From contig JAOPGA020001145.1 in NCBI GenBank assembly GCA_026419775.2, positions 1 through 64,000 of the forward strand: a stretch of DNA of 64,000 nt. The letters are read 5' to 3'. Made by a program: the position numbers and the translations under genes. The notes beneath the pieces are model-generated. The model saw only the letters and a program-made list of their open reading frames with translations. It did no database searches and was not told the DNA's origin. Within the stretch, counting starts at the first letter, position 1; the number at the start of each line of letters is the position of its first letter. Positions 8,681 to 18,710 of this stretch are shown here, piece after piece. This stretch comes from Acrasis kona. Lineage: Eukaryota > Heterolobosea > Eutetramitea > Acrasida > Acrasidae.

Positions 8681-9162
8681 AGGATTAAATAAAGAACAAT
8701 TGGTGACGAGGAGATTAGGAATACTGAGTGGTACTTGCCGAACCTCAAATATATATCTTTTTATGAAATGTAAACTGTTGAGTAGTCTTCACTTCATATT
8801 CCACATTCTACTTCCTCCTGTTCATGAGTTTGAATAATGTTGTCCTTGATTTGATATCTGGTACTACTTTTAGCCCTTGCTTCAAATCCTGGTTCCAACG
8901 AGTCATGATCTAGTTCTATTGCATTTTTGGAACTCTCAATAAAGAAGAGTCGCTAATATCCTGCGGACGCATACTATCATGAACACAAAGAACGTTGACA
9001 CTTTTCAAGACAAGAAGGGTACAACACACATTAAAAGTTTCCTTAATCAAATCAAAGCTTTTATTTGATCACTAAATTGACAAGATCGCAAATTCCTCAT
9101 CATGATCCATCACCTTTATAGTCATGATCATGTCTGTCATCATCTTCCTCATTACTCACCAC
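8681..9162. other. Stretch without a supported gene
   Basis: AT-rich sequence with short near-palindromes around ATCATGATC (9098-9130). Nothing else is seen. Confidence 0.4.
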
Positions 9163-9285
9163 CAGTTAATTTCTTCAGTGCGTCCAATCCATTCGCACTA
9201 ATCGAATACCGCACATTGGCACGATCCAAGCATGATTTGTGACCGCCAGTGAGAGTCTTGTAATTTTGGATTGCTACCAATGTCT
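9163..9285 (-). CDS. Possible last exon, unknown
   Basis: On the minus strand, immediately after an in-frame TAG that could be a splice acceptor, about 40 codons stay open and end at a TAA. They read like protein (LTGGHKSCLDRANVRYSISA, then NGLDALKKLTGGE), with an internal LTGG repeat. There is no start codon, so if real it is a terminal exon. The family is unknown and the evidence is weak. Confidence 0.25.
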
Positions 9286-9594
9286 ACTACTTTTGCGCTC
9301 ATGACGTCTCTATACCACTTGCTGATGCATTCTCCTAGATCAAGATCTATGTTGTGATAAAAAACGTAAGGTCCAGTAATATAAAGAACAGTAGTTTGAG
9401 TTATCAATATATTTAGTTAGTTTATTCTGTCGCGCTCCTTGTCACTTTATAGTGCCTGCGGAGCTCATTATTGGATTCTCGTTATACTCGAATAGGAACA
9501 CTGTGGAATACTTAGAATGGGTTATTATCCTAAACCTGAACCGTCCATATATTACAACACTCCAGCCATTAAAGCGAATATCATAGATAGTTCG

Positions 9595-9740
9595 TACAGT
9601 GTACTACATCTGACCACCCACCAGACTAATCTGGGATGATGGACAGTTCATACATTACGTGATATATTATATAGACTTGGCATACTACATCTGACCATCC
9701 CATAGACCTGAAACCTCGATCTGAATGATGAACAGTTCAT
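9595..9740. repeat. Two diverged direct repeats
   Basis: Two copies of a unit of about 60 bp, beginning TACTACATCTGACCA and ending ATGATGGACAGTTCATA or close variants, at about 9600-9655 and 9682-9745. They have drifted and differ in internal length. Confidence 0.5.
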
Positions 9741-9816
9741 ATGGTGTGCTTATTAATCGATTCAATTCTCGGCGGTTGTGATAACAAGGTGAAGATGGTT
9801 GTGTCTACGCCACAAC

Positions 9817-10027
9817 AACGACTAACTGGGCTCATGACATATCACAATCCCCGTGCCCACTAATACCAGTTAATCGGTCGAAATCCTTTTCAACAGCATC
9901 ATACCTAGCGAGTACTTTATGGTGATGGACAGAGTAAGATAGCCATGTGAACGACATAGCAACGACTAACTGGGCTCATGACATAGCACAATCCCCGTGC
10001 CCACTAATACCAGTTAATCGATCGAAA
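9817..10027. repeat. Near-perfect 67-bp direct repeat pair
   Basis: Units at 9817-9883 and 9961-10027 differ at about two positions. Each begins AACGACTAACTGGGCTCATG and ends in TAATCG(G/A)TCGAAA, and they are separated by 77 bp of unique sequence. Confidence 0.85.
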
Positions 10028-10088
10028 ACTTTCGACAATATCTTAACCCACCACCCACCAAAGGAACCCGAGTCCTAGACAANATTGA

Positions 10089-10337
10089 ATGGGTGATCTT
10101 CAACCGGTATATGTGTACAAGAATGATGATAAGAAGCCAACGGAGTGCGAACTGGATGAAGCTCCAAAAAGCATCGATCAATTGAAAGGAATGATCATAT
10201 CCTTTCTGAAAAGAGATGATATTGGAGAATGGGAAGATGGAGAGGAATTAGTGAATTTTGATGCAAAGGATGTCAAATTGAATCAATCAGTGGCCAAGAA
10301 TCCAAACGGGAAATCCTTCACAATAAAGACCGAGTGA
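10089..10337 (+). CDS. Hypothetical acidic protein, 82 aa
   Basis: An 82-codon frame from an ATG at 10089 (one N lies just upstream, at 10083). The protein is acidic and hydrophilic (MGDLQPVYVYKNDDKK at the start, EWEDGEELVNFD in the middle). It shows no membrane segment and matches no family I know. A second open stretch follows on the same strand and may be a later exon or a separate fragment. Confidence 0.4.
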   Translation: MGDLQPVYVYKNDDKKPTECELDEAPKSIDQLKGMIISFLKRDDIGEWEDGEELVNFDAKDVKLNQSVAKNPNGKSFTIKTE

Positions 10338-10394
10338 TCTTTCGAATAAAAACATGTTTTCTAAAACAAACGATGGTCGGTCGATATGATTGTA

Positions 10395-10578
10395 AAATCT
10401 TGCGTCACACGGATTAGACGGAGAATTGGTGGAGGCAATTAGAGCGCAAAAATATGTTGGAAGATCATTTGCAGATGTGAGCAAGGCAGATCTTAGGTAT
10501 TGTAACTTCGTCGGAGGAGATATTTGGGAAGTAGAAAATTTCTTTTTGCAGAAGTTTGGTAGAAAGCTACTTGAATAA
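10395..10578 (+). CDS. Coding-like fragment without a start
   Basis: A frame open from about 10395 to a TAA at 10576-10578 reads well as protein (GELVEAIRAQKYVGRSFADV and then a Cys/Gly/Trp-rich part) but has no ATG. It may be a 3' exon of the preceding small gene or a decayed piece. The function is unknown. Confidence 0.3.
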
Positions 10579-10897
10579 ACCAACAACGTTTACTGCAATC
10601 AATGGCTGTCAACCACTCTGGTGTTTTGCGGAATACGATGATTGTATTGTTCTGCACGACCTTTGGAGCAATATTTTTATTTATATTGTTGGAGAATAAG
10701 GCTTTGTTACAACGGGAAATGGAGTCAACCATATCAAACCATCAACCGTGTGCTTATTGGCAATAAAGCTTCGGCTTTGAACTCGGCTGCAATTGCCTTC
10801 GTGCTTTTCCGTTGGTGGAGCCTATTTTTCTGTTACGTACTTCGTGCTTTTACCGTATGTGGAGTATACTTTTCATGAGTAAATGATGCATCATAAA
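10579..10897. other. Stretch without a supported gene
   Basis: Short frames on both strands without recognisable features. It leads into a tandem repeat. Confidence 0.35.
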
Positions 10898-11106
10898 GTT
10901 ACTACGACGTTGAGGTGAGCTAGCTCTAACGTGAAGACACATTTAAATTACTACGACAACGTTTGGCTGTGTTGACCATGAACGTGAGGTATATATGCAT
11001 CAAGTTTAAAGTTTACTCTGACGTTGAGGTGAGCTAACTCTAACGTGGAGACACATTTAAATTACTACCACAACGTTTGGCTGTGTATACCTAAACGTGG
11101 AGATGA
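10898..11106. repeat. Two tandem units of about 110 bp beside the DIRS-like element
   Basis: Units starting near 10898 and 11010 share GACGTTGAGGTGAGCTA, CTCTAACGTG(A/G)AGACACATT and ACAACGTTTGGCTGTG. Each unit also contains AACGT motifs in both orientations. The array is followed at once by a GC-rich stem-loop like the one at the right end of the 3.0-7.5 kb element. Confidence 0.75.
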
Positions 11107-11111
11107 AAGTA

Positions 11112-11134
11112 GCCGTCCCCGTGACGGCGAAGTG
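11112..11134. repeat. GC-rich stem-loop with GAAGTG tail, second copy
   Basis: GCCGTC (11112-11117) and GACGGC (11123-11128) pair around CCCGT and are followed by GAAGTG (11129-11134). Compared with 7369-7389, one C-G pair has become T-A and a further pair extends the stem, so pairing is kept while sequence changes. Confidence 0.65.
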
Positions 11135-11145
11135 TTTACTTACTA

Positions 11146-14100
11146 TTATAGTATACTTCTTATACACTTAATAGATGCTTCTACGTTACGTTGACCAGAT
11201 ACTGCATACTTGACAATTTCTTTGAGAATGGAAGCGAAGACCTTCAAAGTGAGTGGAGTTCCATCCTCCATTAGAAACACGTGGTCTGATTGTCCAAACT
11301 TTTTGTTAAAATAAGCTTCGGCAACAGAAATGTAATATCTTAATGCAGTAACTGGACACGTCAGCTTGCCAGAGTCAGACGCGTCTATAGGTACTTTTGA
11401 GTCAGTACCTTTACGATCGGTTTTTGTAACAAATAGATCGATAGTAACCATTTCTTTGCCAGTTGGTAGTTTAGACCAGATGAGACCCTTGTAGAGTATA
11501 TTGCATACCTCTCCTGGACGTAATAGTCCACGAAATCCAATAACGTACACTGCAATATTTCTCGCAAAAACAAAATCAGAAATGGATGGTGGACGGTTCT
11601 CAACATAAAATTTTATAGCGAAAGCGGGTAGTGGGTCAAATAGTTTGCGATCGTGGTTCTTTTCCCACATTTTCTTGCAATCAGATGCCAATTTTGCAAC
11701 TCCAGCTGAATGGGTAGGATTATTAATTCCCATTATATCACAAACCAGATTGATACCAGCAGTGAAATGATTAATTGAAGCACCTCTTTTGTTCTCCAGC
11801 ATATAGAATAAGTAATATTGTATAGCCATAGGGTCTGGTGGAAAGAAATCAAAATCATAATAAAAACAGTATGTATCAAAGCGTTCCAATTCTCTTAAGT
11901 AACGTTTCAGTGTGTTTGGAGCAAGAACTCTCTCTCTCATGATCGCTCTGCGGTATACCAATCCGAACTCCAAAAGCGCTCTCCGTTGAACTTGGTTGCT
12001 CTCCATTTGTTCCACTTCGCATTGCGAAGAATCTCCGTATTTGGACCACCCATCACCCAGTTGCTCACGTCCGTGTAATCCGTAGAAATTAATTGTAAGA
12101 GCGTCCACCAAGGCGCTGATGACCATACTGGGGTGATTATGGTACCACTCGATCGAGAATGGATTATGTGAAGGATTGTGGGTAGAATTAGTGGAAGAGG
12201 GGGTACGCAGTAATTGTTGATCGACTCCGTTAGAGATCTCCAAGGGTCTAGAAATGCATCTCGCTTCCATGAATGTTGGATCAGTGGATCCATCCAAATG
12301 TCGGTCATGAGTTGACCTCTTGTGCAAAATCGAGGAATGGATTGTATTCTGGACTCGACTGTTGTGAATCGTTCTACTGTGAAGGGGCCAAATTGGATGT
12401 CGACGTGATTGAATCCTTCTTTGCTGAGACCCCAGTCTTGGATCGATCTCGATGAGTGGAGAAGCTGGAATTCGTCCAAGGATAAGCGAGAGAGGTTGTC
12501 GGATTCTTTGTTGACCTCTGAAGGAACCCAAGATACCTTGTAAATAACGATATTGTTGTGGAGACAAAGATTGTAAATCTCCTGGGCTATCTTGTGTAAC
12601 GCTGGAACTTTGCCGCATCCTTTTCTGATGTACGACAGCACGGTTTTGTTGTCTGTAAAACAGTGCACGAAAGTTGGGCTTTCCAAGTGCCCTTTGCTGA
12701 ATTCTTGGAGCACTTTGAGTAGGCTCTCGATCTCCAGTTGATTGATCGACTGTCGACTGTCCTCGTCGGTCCATCTTCCGGCCACTGCCGTGTCGTTGTA
12801 CACTCCTCCAAAGGCGAACTTGGAGCTGTCTGTTGATAAAATCACCGGTGATATGTCCAAATCGAACTTTCTTGCATTCTTTGTTAGCAGTAAATGTCGA
12901 CACTGATGGAGCGATTGAATCGTGTCCTTGTTGATCTTGATGTATCCTCTCCAACCGGACCTGTTTGCTTTTGTCGTGATGTGATTCTGTAGGGCGAATA
13001 TGTGTGGTCTCAGCCACCTGACCGCTACAGTGGAGAAGTTCAACCGGCCAACTAGTGATGCTAGTTGCTTGATGGGCATTGTGGATCTTGTTAACACTGA
13101 ATCGATTTCTGCGATCAATTTTTCTAGTTTGTCGTGTGGGATGCGAACCTCTCCCTTTTCCGTATCGAGTTCGACTCCGAGGTGTACGAGTTGTTGAGTT
13201 GGGACCAATTGACTTTTTGATTCGGAGATGACCCAACCCAACTCTTGGAAGACGTTCACTGTAATCTTTGTTGAGCGAAGGCTTTCCTCTCTTGTTGGAG
13301 CAATGATTATAATATCGTCTAAATAACTGCTTTACAATCTTTGAGAATTCTCTCGGTGCTACATTTAGGCCAAACGGAAGGGTGCGATATCGAAAAACTC
13401 TGTTCTTGTGCTTGAATGCTAGAAGATCCCAAATTGAAGAATGTAGTGGGACGTGATTGTACCCTGCCACCAGATCCAAGGATGTGAGCCAGAGGCCTGT
13501 TCGGAGAGTTGATGAAATTGTTTCTACTGTTTCGATCTTGAATTTGAGAGCTTCCCAGTTGTGGTTCACTGTTCTCATGTCTATGATTAACCTCCAAATT
13601 AGTTTCTTTGGGACCAAATGTATAGGTGAAATCACAATGTTGTCCGATGGCTGCCGTACTTCTTCCAGGAATCTTTGTTGGAGGATTTCTTTTAAATGTT
13701 GGTCCAACCACGTTTCTTGTTCGAATGTGAGTTTGGAATTTGATCCTACATCTCTTATTGTCAAATTCTGTCGGTGGAGTCGTAAGCCGTAGCGGATGGT
13801 GTTGATTGTTTTCTTGGCGACTCCATACTTGGACCAAGCTTTGTGGTAGAATCTGAGCTGCCCTCCTTGAAACGATTCCTTCGGCTTCAGGACGTAGTCA
13901 TGATCCGGTACTGGTGGCAGCAGGCTGTTCATTGTTGCTTCCTCTGCCTCTATTTCCTCTACCTCTGCCACCATAACCGCGGCCACGGGGGTTGCCTCCT
14001 CCTCGACCTTGGAAACCTCCCCGATAACTTCCTCGATCGCCATTATAATATTCTCTACCTCGTGTTCCTCTACCTCGAAATGAACTGCGATCATAGTATT

Positions 14101-15187
14101 CTTGGTTATGGCGATTGAGATTCGGTGTTTCAATATTTTGAACAACTTGTTCGACCACCGCTCTCCTTTCCGCCGCATTTAATGTGTTGTTGATGTTTGT
14201 GTAGAATCCACCATCTGAAACATTGACCTCACTCATGGCATTTTTGTAGTCTATTTTCTTAAAGATTGTGAATATTGATGTTAGTGCTGACCGGACAGCA
14301 ACTTGTTGCATTGCAGCTTCCAGGTACTCCGTGTTGTTGAATGGAGACACACCCTCATCTGCTGAGTAACCCTCAATGGATTGGAGTAGACTCTCAGACA
14401 GTCTCCCGATGGTTTGTAATTGATTGTAGCATTCCTCGATAGCCGAAGCCGCAACGCCAATACGATCCTCTGGAATGTAAACCTTACCATTCTTCGTCTT
14501 CAAAGAGCTGGTCGCTGGTTGATTATACTGAGTGGACCGAGTTTCCGAGTTCGGCAACAATGGGCCTTTTTCACATTTTGTCCTCAAATCCGGATCCAGG
14601 ATGTTGAGAGCGTTGAAACGCTTGTCATAAGGTATGTCATAAAACCTACGAAACTTCTTCGTAATTTGCTCCGCAGTGTCCTCCTGTAGCTTCGGGGTGC
14701 TTCCGACTAAATTGCTCAACATTCTCAGTGAGGGGTGAGCACGTGCTTCTTCAAAGTCCGAAAACCCCATCTCGGTGGTATCGCTATATAACCTTTTCAT
14801 CCTTTTGAATTCCATGAACTCTTGGTATTCAGAAAAGTTAGATTGACTTGTTTGTTGTATTGGTTGTTGTTGTGGAGTGATATGAGAATTTACCACAGGA
14901 GGAGTGGCTGCGTTAGATTGTTGTTGAGTAAATGATGATGGTGCTGGTGGTTGTGGAGTAGTCTGTTGCGGAATTAATGGTGGTAGTGTTGTTTGTGGTG
15001 TTGGTGGTATTGGAGCAGTCTGTTGCTGAATTAATGGTGATGTATGAGTGAAAGTAAATGGAGCTGAGAAATCAAAAGAGTTTCCCGGCAACCTTCCTAC
15101 CGACGACTGGCTGTTGTTGTTGAGTAGAGGGGAGTTGTTGACCTGAGGGTTGATATTATTAGCTGAGTTGTCGGTTGCGCCAGTCAT
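11146..15187 (-). mobile_element. DIRS-like tyrosine-recombinase retroelement
   Basis: A coding block of about 4 kb, all on the minus strand, in DIRS order. First comes a gag-like ORF (13898-15187), then reverse transcriptase (about 13.0-13.9 kb; GYNHVPLHSSIWDLLAFKHK and the FGLNVAP block), a RNase H region (about 12.1-12.9 kb; LSTDSSKFAFGG, SINQLEIESL, SWVPSEVNKESDNLSR) and a tyrosine recombinase (about 11.15-11.95 kb; core-binding part ERVLAPNTLKRYLRELERF and the RGLLRPGEV catalytic Arg box). Overlapping frames between RT-RH and the recombinase are normal for DIRS elements. The frames are long, so the copy is not ancient. It looks nearly whole at the coding level, with perhaps one to three breaks. 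Inverted terminal repeats were not found; the tandem units at 10898-11106 may belong to its left end. Confidence 0.8.
13898..15187 (-). CDS. Gag-like protein of the DIRS-like element
   Basis: A 429-residue frame starting MTGATDNSANN. The first 130 residues are low-complexity Gln/Pro/Thr/Asn; a helical middle (about residues 140-330) contains YDIPYDKRFNALNILDPDLR; the last 80 residues are an RGG-rich tail (GRGTRGREYY, GRGGGNPRGRGYGGRGRG). RGG tails bind RNA and replace the zinc knuckle in many non-LTR or DIRS gag-like proteins. The position upstream of RT supports a structural, RNA-binding role, which is inferred from layout and composition. Confidence 0.65.
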   Translation of the reverse strand: MTGATDNSANNINPQVNNSPLLNNNSQSSVGRLPGNSFDFSAPFTFTHTSPLIQQQTAPIPPTPQTTLPPLIPQQTTPQPPAPSSFTQQQSNAATPPVVNSHITPQQQPIQQTSQSNFSEYQEFMEFKRMKRLYSDTTEMGFSDFEEARAHPSLRMLSNLVGSTPKLQEDTAEQITKKFRRFYDIPYDKRFNALNILDPDLRTKCEKGPLLPNSETRSTQYNQPATSSLKTKNGKVYIPEDRIGVAASAIEECYNQLQTIGRLSESLLQSIEGYSADEGVSPFNNTEYLEAAMQQVAVRSALTSIFTIFKKIDYKNAMSEVNVSDGGFYTNINNTLNAAERRAVVEQVVQNIETPNLNRHNQEYYDRSSFRGRGTRGREYYNGDRGSYRGGFQGRGGGNPRGRGYGGRGRGNRGRGSNNEQPAATSTGS

Positions 15188-15591
15188 CGATAGGAAGGTG
15201 TGTTAGTGTAACTTGGTTTGTTTTGTTCCGAAGTTACACATCTTTATTACCTGTATTGTCACTTCTTGTACACTACGTGTAAAGAATAATGCTTGGGGAA
15301 AATCGAACCAACTCGTGTATAATTGTAAGAGACGTGGAAAATATAACATCGAGAGGAGAAAATCCCTACACGCATTTTTTTAACTTAAGAAAAACAATAA
15401 TTGTTGGCCTATTTTTGGGGGGTGGGTTTAAATAAAATAAATTCTGCTTACAATCAACTAATTAAGACACGGCGATGAAGGGCTAGTTAGTTTTAAACAG
15501 TTGCGAGCGGACGTCTGGTAAGGGCAACTCGTAAACGGAGTTGGTGAGGGTATAAATATTAACACTCCGATCTGTAATTCCAACAAAAACA
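15188..15591. promoter_or_regulatory. Spacer with a TATA-like box
   Basis: Non-coding AT-rich stretch between the gag-like ORF and the zinc-finger locus. TATAAATA lies at 15551-15558, about 35 bp upstream of the ATG at 15592, a plausible core promoter distance. The first copy of a 12-bp direct repeat (TAACACTCCGAT, 15560-15571) overlaps the region where transcription would start. Confidence 0.4.
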
Positions 15592-16504
15592 ATGTCAGAT
15601 ACCAACAATGTTTATACGCAAAAGTTCCAGGACTCTGAGTCTGATCAAGAAGACGTCCAACAAGCAAAGTTCAAAACTCCTCCTTCTTAGTTCTTTTTCT
15701 TTTACCGACCGATGTCATCTTTGCTGGAGACTTTGCTGGAGATTTTACTAGGGACTTTGCTTCGGGCTTTTGTTCGACCTTGGCTTGGATTGTAGCAATC
15801 GTCTCTTTTAAATGCTCAATCATGCAGTTCTTCTTGATAATATCTAATTTGAGTGTAGGGCATTCGACTGTCTTTCCAAGATACTCAGACTTGGCAAAAG
15901 AGCACAAAACAACATGCTGATCCATCATCTCAGCATGAGTCTCTTGTTTACACAGTGGACACTGAAGCACCGCGATCCATTGATCATCTAACACTCCGAT
16001 GACGAATACAAGAAAATTGAGGGAACTGGAGTAGGACAGGACTACCCTTTCAACCAAGAATCATACGCCACGGCACCTAACAACCGTAAGTCAGTTACAT
16101 TGGAACCACCCAAGTGCTCTCTCATGAACTGCGAGAAGCCAAAGAACAGCAAGTACGGCGCCATTGCGTCTTTTGGAGCCAAACAAGTACATCTTTGTGA
16201 TCCGGTGCACCACCATAAGTCAATTGTGACGAGACAAGAGGTTAACGAGAAGTACAAGTCCTACTGCATAGCATGGCCCCACGACGAACCAACCTCTACC
16301 AAGTGTCACTATTGTGCATCTCCGTCTCATGAATTTTTGAAAGTAAAAGCAAGGACTGGAGCTACTAATCCTGCTTCTTTCTTTTGCAAGAAAAAATGCG
16401 TCATTAAGTGGTTCACGAACACCAGTGCAACCAAGTGGCAAAACTGGGTCAACAACAAGAGCAACGACAACATCGTCGACATCGAAGCGGAGTTAAGTGA
16501 TTGA
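15592..16504 (+). CDS. MYM/TRASH-like zinc-finger protein, apparently split
   Basis: Two same-strand pieces look like one gene. The first, 15592-15690, starts MSDTNNVYTQKFQDSES and is acidic. The second, open from about 15998 to a stop at 16502-16504, starts DDEYKKIEGTGVG and carries two Cys-rich modules: C-x4-C with a later C...H-H (PKCSLMNCEKP... CDPVHHH) and CHYC followed about 25 residues later by FFCKKKC, the spacing of MYM/TRASH-type zinc fingers. It ends in an acidic tail. Between the pieces lies an ORF on the opposite strand. I could not find good splice sites that join them in frame, so this may be an interrupted gene rather than one with an intron. Zinc binding is inferred from the cysteines; DNA or protein binding would follow. 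Confidence 0.5.
15671..15988 (-). CDS. Antisense zinc-finger ORF with basic tail
   Basis: A minus-strand frame reading, from about 15985, VLDDQWIAVLQCPLCKQET, then a DQHVVLC segment (C-x2-C...H...C, zinc-finger spacing), a helical part, and a Lys/Ser/Pro-rich tail ending KRKRTKKEEF, a likely nuclear localisation signal. The open frame continues to an ATG at 16057, but that part is antisense to the neighbouring zinc-finger gene and looks like its shadow. The segment sits between two 12-bp direct repeats (15560-15571 and 15989-16000). No clear start codon or family can be given. Confidence 0.4.
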   Translation of the reverse strand, partial: DDQWIAVLQCPLCKQETHAEMMDQHVVLCSFAKSEYLGKTVECPTLKLDIIKKNCMIEHLKETIATIQAKVEQKPEAKSLVKSPAKSPAKMTSVGKRKRTKKEEF

Positions 16505-16559
16505 GCAATAAACAGGATTGAGCACTTGGGTGGTCTTCGTCTTGTCACTTTACTAATAA
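16505..16559. other. Short spacer
   Basis: Spacer between the zinc-finger locus and the transposase fragment; nothing is recognised. Confidence 0.3.
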
Positions 16560-16894
16560 CATTAGATCTCTATCGGAATTTATTTTTTCTGCCAACTGTC
16601 CTTGCAACACTTGTAGGAATAACATACGAAGATTTCTCGGTTCTTTTAAAAATGGTGTACATTACTTTGCGAGATTGCAAAATCACTCGCCGTCCAGCTG
16701 ATGCAATCAAAAATTCTGATGGAAGGGCTGGAAGAAGTCGGCTTTTAGACGTCAGAAGTCATTTGCTATCAACTCTACTTTATCTGAGGCAGTATCCAAG
16801 TGATGTTGCCCAAGAGGAGCACAACATGTGTTGGGTTGTGTGCGCAGGTCTTAATAAGCTATTTAAAAGCAGAGCTCGCAAGGAATACATTTGA
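16560..16894 (+). mobile_element. DDE transposase N-terminal fragment (HTH_Tnp_4/Harbinger-like)
   Basis: The frame holds GITYEDFSVLLKMVYITLRD, then a basic linker and GRAGRSRLLDVRSHLLSTLL followed by YLRQYPS. This is the pattern of the helix-turn-helix that precedes the DDE domain in IS5/PIF-Harbinger-type transposases (basic stretch, then L-x2-R-x-L-L-x-T-L-x-Y-L-R). It is followed by unrelated residues and a stop at 16894, so the DDE catalytic part is absent and the piece is a remnant. There is no convincing ATG. Similarity is judged by eye from the motif only. Confidence 0.5.
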
Positions 16895-17767
16895 GCTCTG
16901 GAATCATAATAAATTTTTCACTATTTTATTGCCCTGCTGGGGGAACTTTACAAAACGATCATGAATCAACCTTGATCCACACGACAGACATGGTGGATAC
17001 TCCGACCAAGTTACTCAGGAATATCAACGGGAAGCTCAAACTACACCTCGCGCTGGAGGATCTCAAGAACGAGATGAACATTAACAAGGCCAGGAGATGA
17101 AACCTTTTCCCATGCTCAGTTACCTTTGGATCTAAAACAAACTCTAGAGATGCAGGAGTAGCCCATTGTCCACCCAGTCTGTACATTAATTCACAACCAC
17201 ATAGCAAGATATACCCTCTCTATGAACTCAAAAGGAGAAGCTAAATCTCTTTGAACATACTCACCTTTTTAGACGATCCATTACAAAGGAGACACCAAAC
17301 GTCTATACACACACCAAACACATAATGACAAAAATACACTGAAATTACTCAACTAGACCTAAAAACACGTACACACGATATAAATAAACCCCACGAATAT
17401 TGGTACCTCCTTATGACAATTATCACAACTTCCTTTACCTTACTATTATATAAAACCTTATTTACGTTTCCTTATTCTCTTTTTCCTCTACTAACAATTG
17501 GAATTATATCTTAATAACTTCTTTCCTTCAACAATCCAATATATAACGACAATAACATATTATTCTAAACAACTACGTTCCAATATCCAGAGCAAGATCT
17601 CCAAATTTACGCCGATACTGATCAACCTCTGATGTCCCGTTATTAATCACCATCATAATGTTCAATTCTAATAATGTTTGTACAAGCATCTATGATGTCA
17701 TTGTGCTTGTCTTGATTAATACACTCAATCACAGAGATATAAAACACTAAAACCCTCTTTTATTCGA
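16895..17767. other. Stretch without a supported gene
   Basis: A plus-strand frame ending at 17100 (LLRNINGKLKLHLALEDLKN) reads as protein over about 50 codons but cannot be placed. From 17250 to 17760 the sequence is AT-rich, with many runs of A and CT-rich pyrimidine tracts and no frames of note. Confidence 0.35.
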
Positions 17768-18710
17768 CTACAAACCCATCTCTTTTGTGACCTTTTTTCC
17801 AAAGTCCACACTTGACTTAAAATATCTGTCCACGGCATCCGATGACCAATCTCCTAATAATTGAATTGTGGCCCTGGGCATTCCTTGTAGCACTGCTTCA
17901 CTCGCACCTCCAATCCTTAATGAATGTGAAGTGAAGTTTCCTTCCCATTTCATTGCCGCAGCCACACGTTGTAGCATTCCTGATATACTCTTCGTGTCGA
18001 TATCACCAAATAACATCTCCCCCGACACCTCCTTCTTCTTCCTCTCGGATAGCAATCTCGACAACCAATAAACCGGACATGTCACGTTGTATGATGGGTC
18101 AATGAACACTGATCTTCCATCCTCTCTTGTCTTGGTGGTGGTGAACAACACCCTGTAACCGGTCACTTTGTTGTACGTCACATTACGTATGTCTCTCACC
18201 TTCAAGTTTGCAATTTCGCTACCTCTTGCCATACATCTCAGACCCACAGCTATCACGGTACAGATGATAGTGTATTCCTCCTTGCATCCTTCGTATCCAT
18301 CCGCAATAAATTGTTTGAATAGGTTGATTGGCACTAACCGTCGTTGCCGCTGGAATTAACAACTTCACCCTGTCCGCGTTGAGTGCTAAATGTTTCCAAT
18401 TCAAAGTTGCCCAGAAAGCACTCAATTTCACCCACTTGTCTTGTTCTTCTTCTTGACTGGTTCCACATAGTCGCTTGCGGTGCCCTTCACGAAGCACGCT
18501 CCCTTCAGCTCCAGGGCTTCCCCCACCATCATCGATTTCATTTGACCCCACCAATGTTGCGATGGCCAGTTGGGAGTTACCAGTACCGCTTTCGCATTCT
18601 TGGCTTCGTTGATGTGTCTCAGTACCCTTGGTATCATTGCAAATGCTACACAACAAAAGCTCGTTGTGTTGGACCAGTCTTGGGTGAACGCATCCACTAA
18701 GAATGCCCAA
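17768..18710 (-). mobile_element. Second DIRS-family remnant, RNase H plus tyrosine recombinase
   Basis: The upstream part (about 18428-18697) has the DIRS RNase H end pattern: DAFTQDWSNTTSF, an IPRVLRHINEAK stretch and AVLVTPNWPSQHWW. The downstream 188-residue frame (17768-18334) is the catalytic domain of a tyrosine recombinase, with ARGSEIANLKVRDI (catalytic Arg), TSHSLRIGGASEA (H-x2-R), LLGDWSSDAVDRYFKSS (the Trp/His position and the nucleophile Tyr). In DIRS elements the recombinase cuts and circularises the cDNA for insertion. Only about 1 kb of the element is visible; it is a broken copy with at least a couple of breaks. Its recombinase is quite unlike that of the 11-15 kb element, so two lineages are present. 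A Crypton-type origin is less likely because of the RNase H part. Confidence 0.7.

Noticed and set aside
15671-16057. Start of the antisense zinc-finger ORF at 16057
   Set aside because: The first 25 residues are antisense to a better supported frame; only the part from about 15985 reads naturally.
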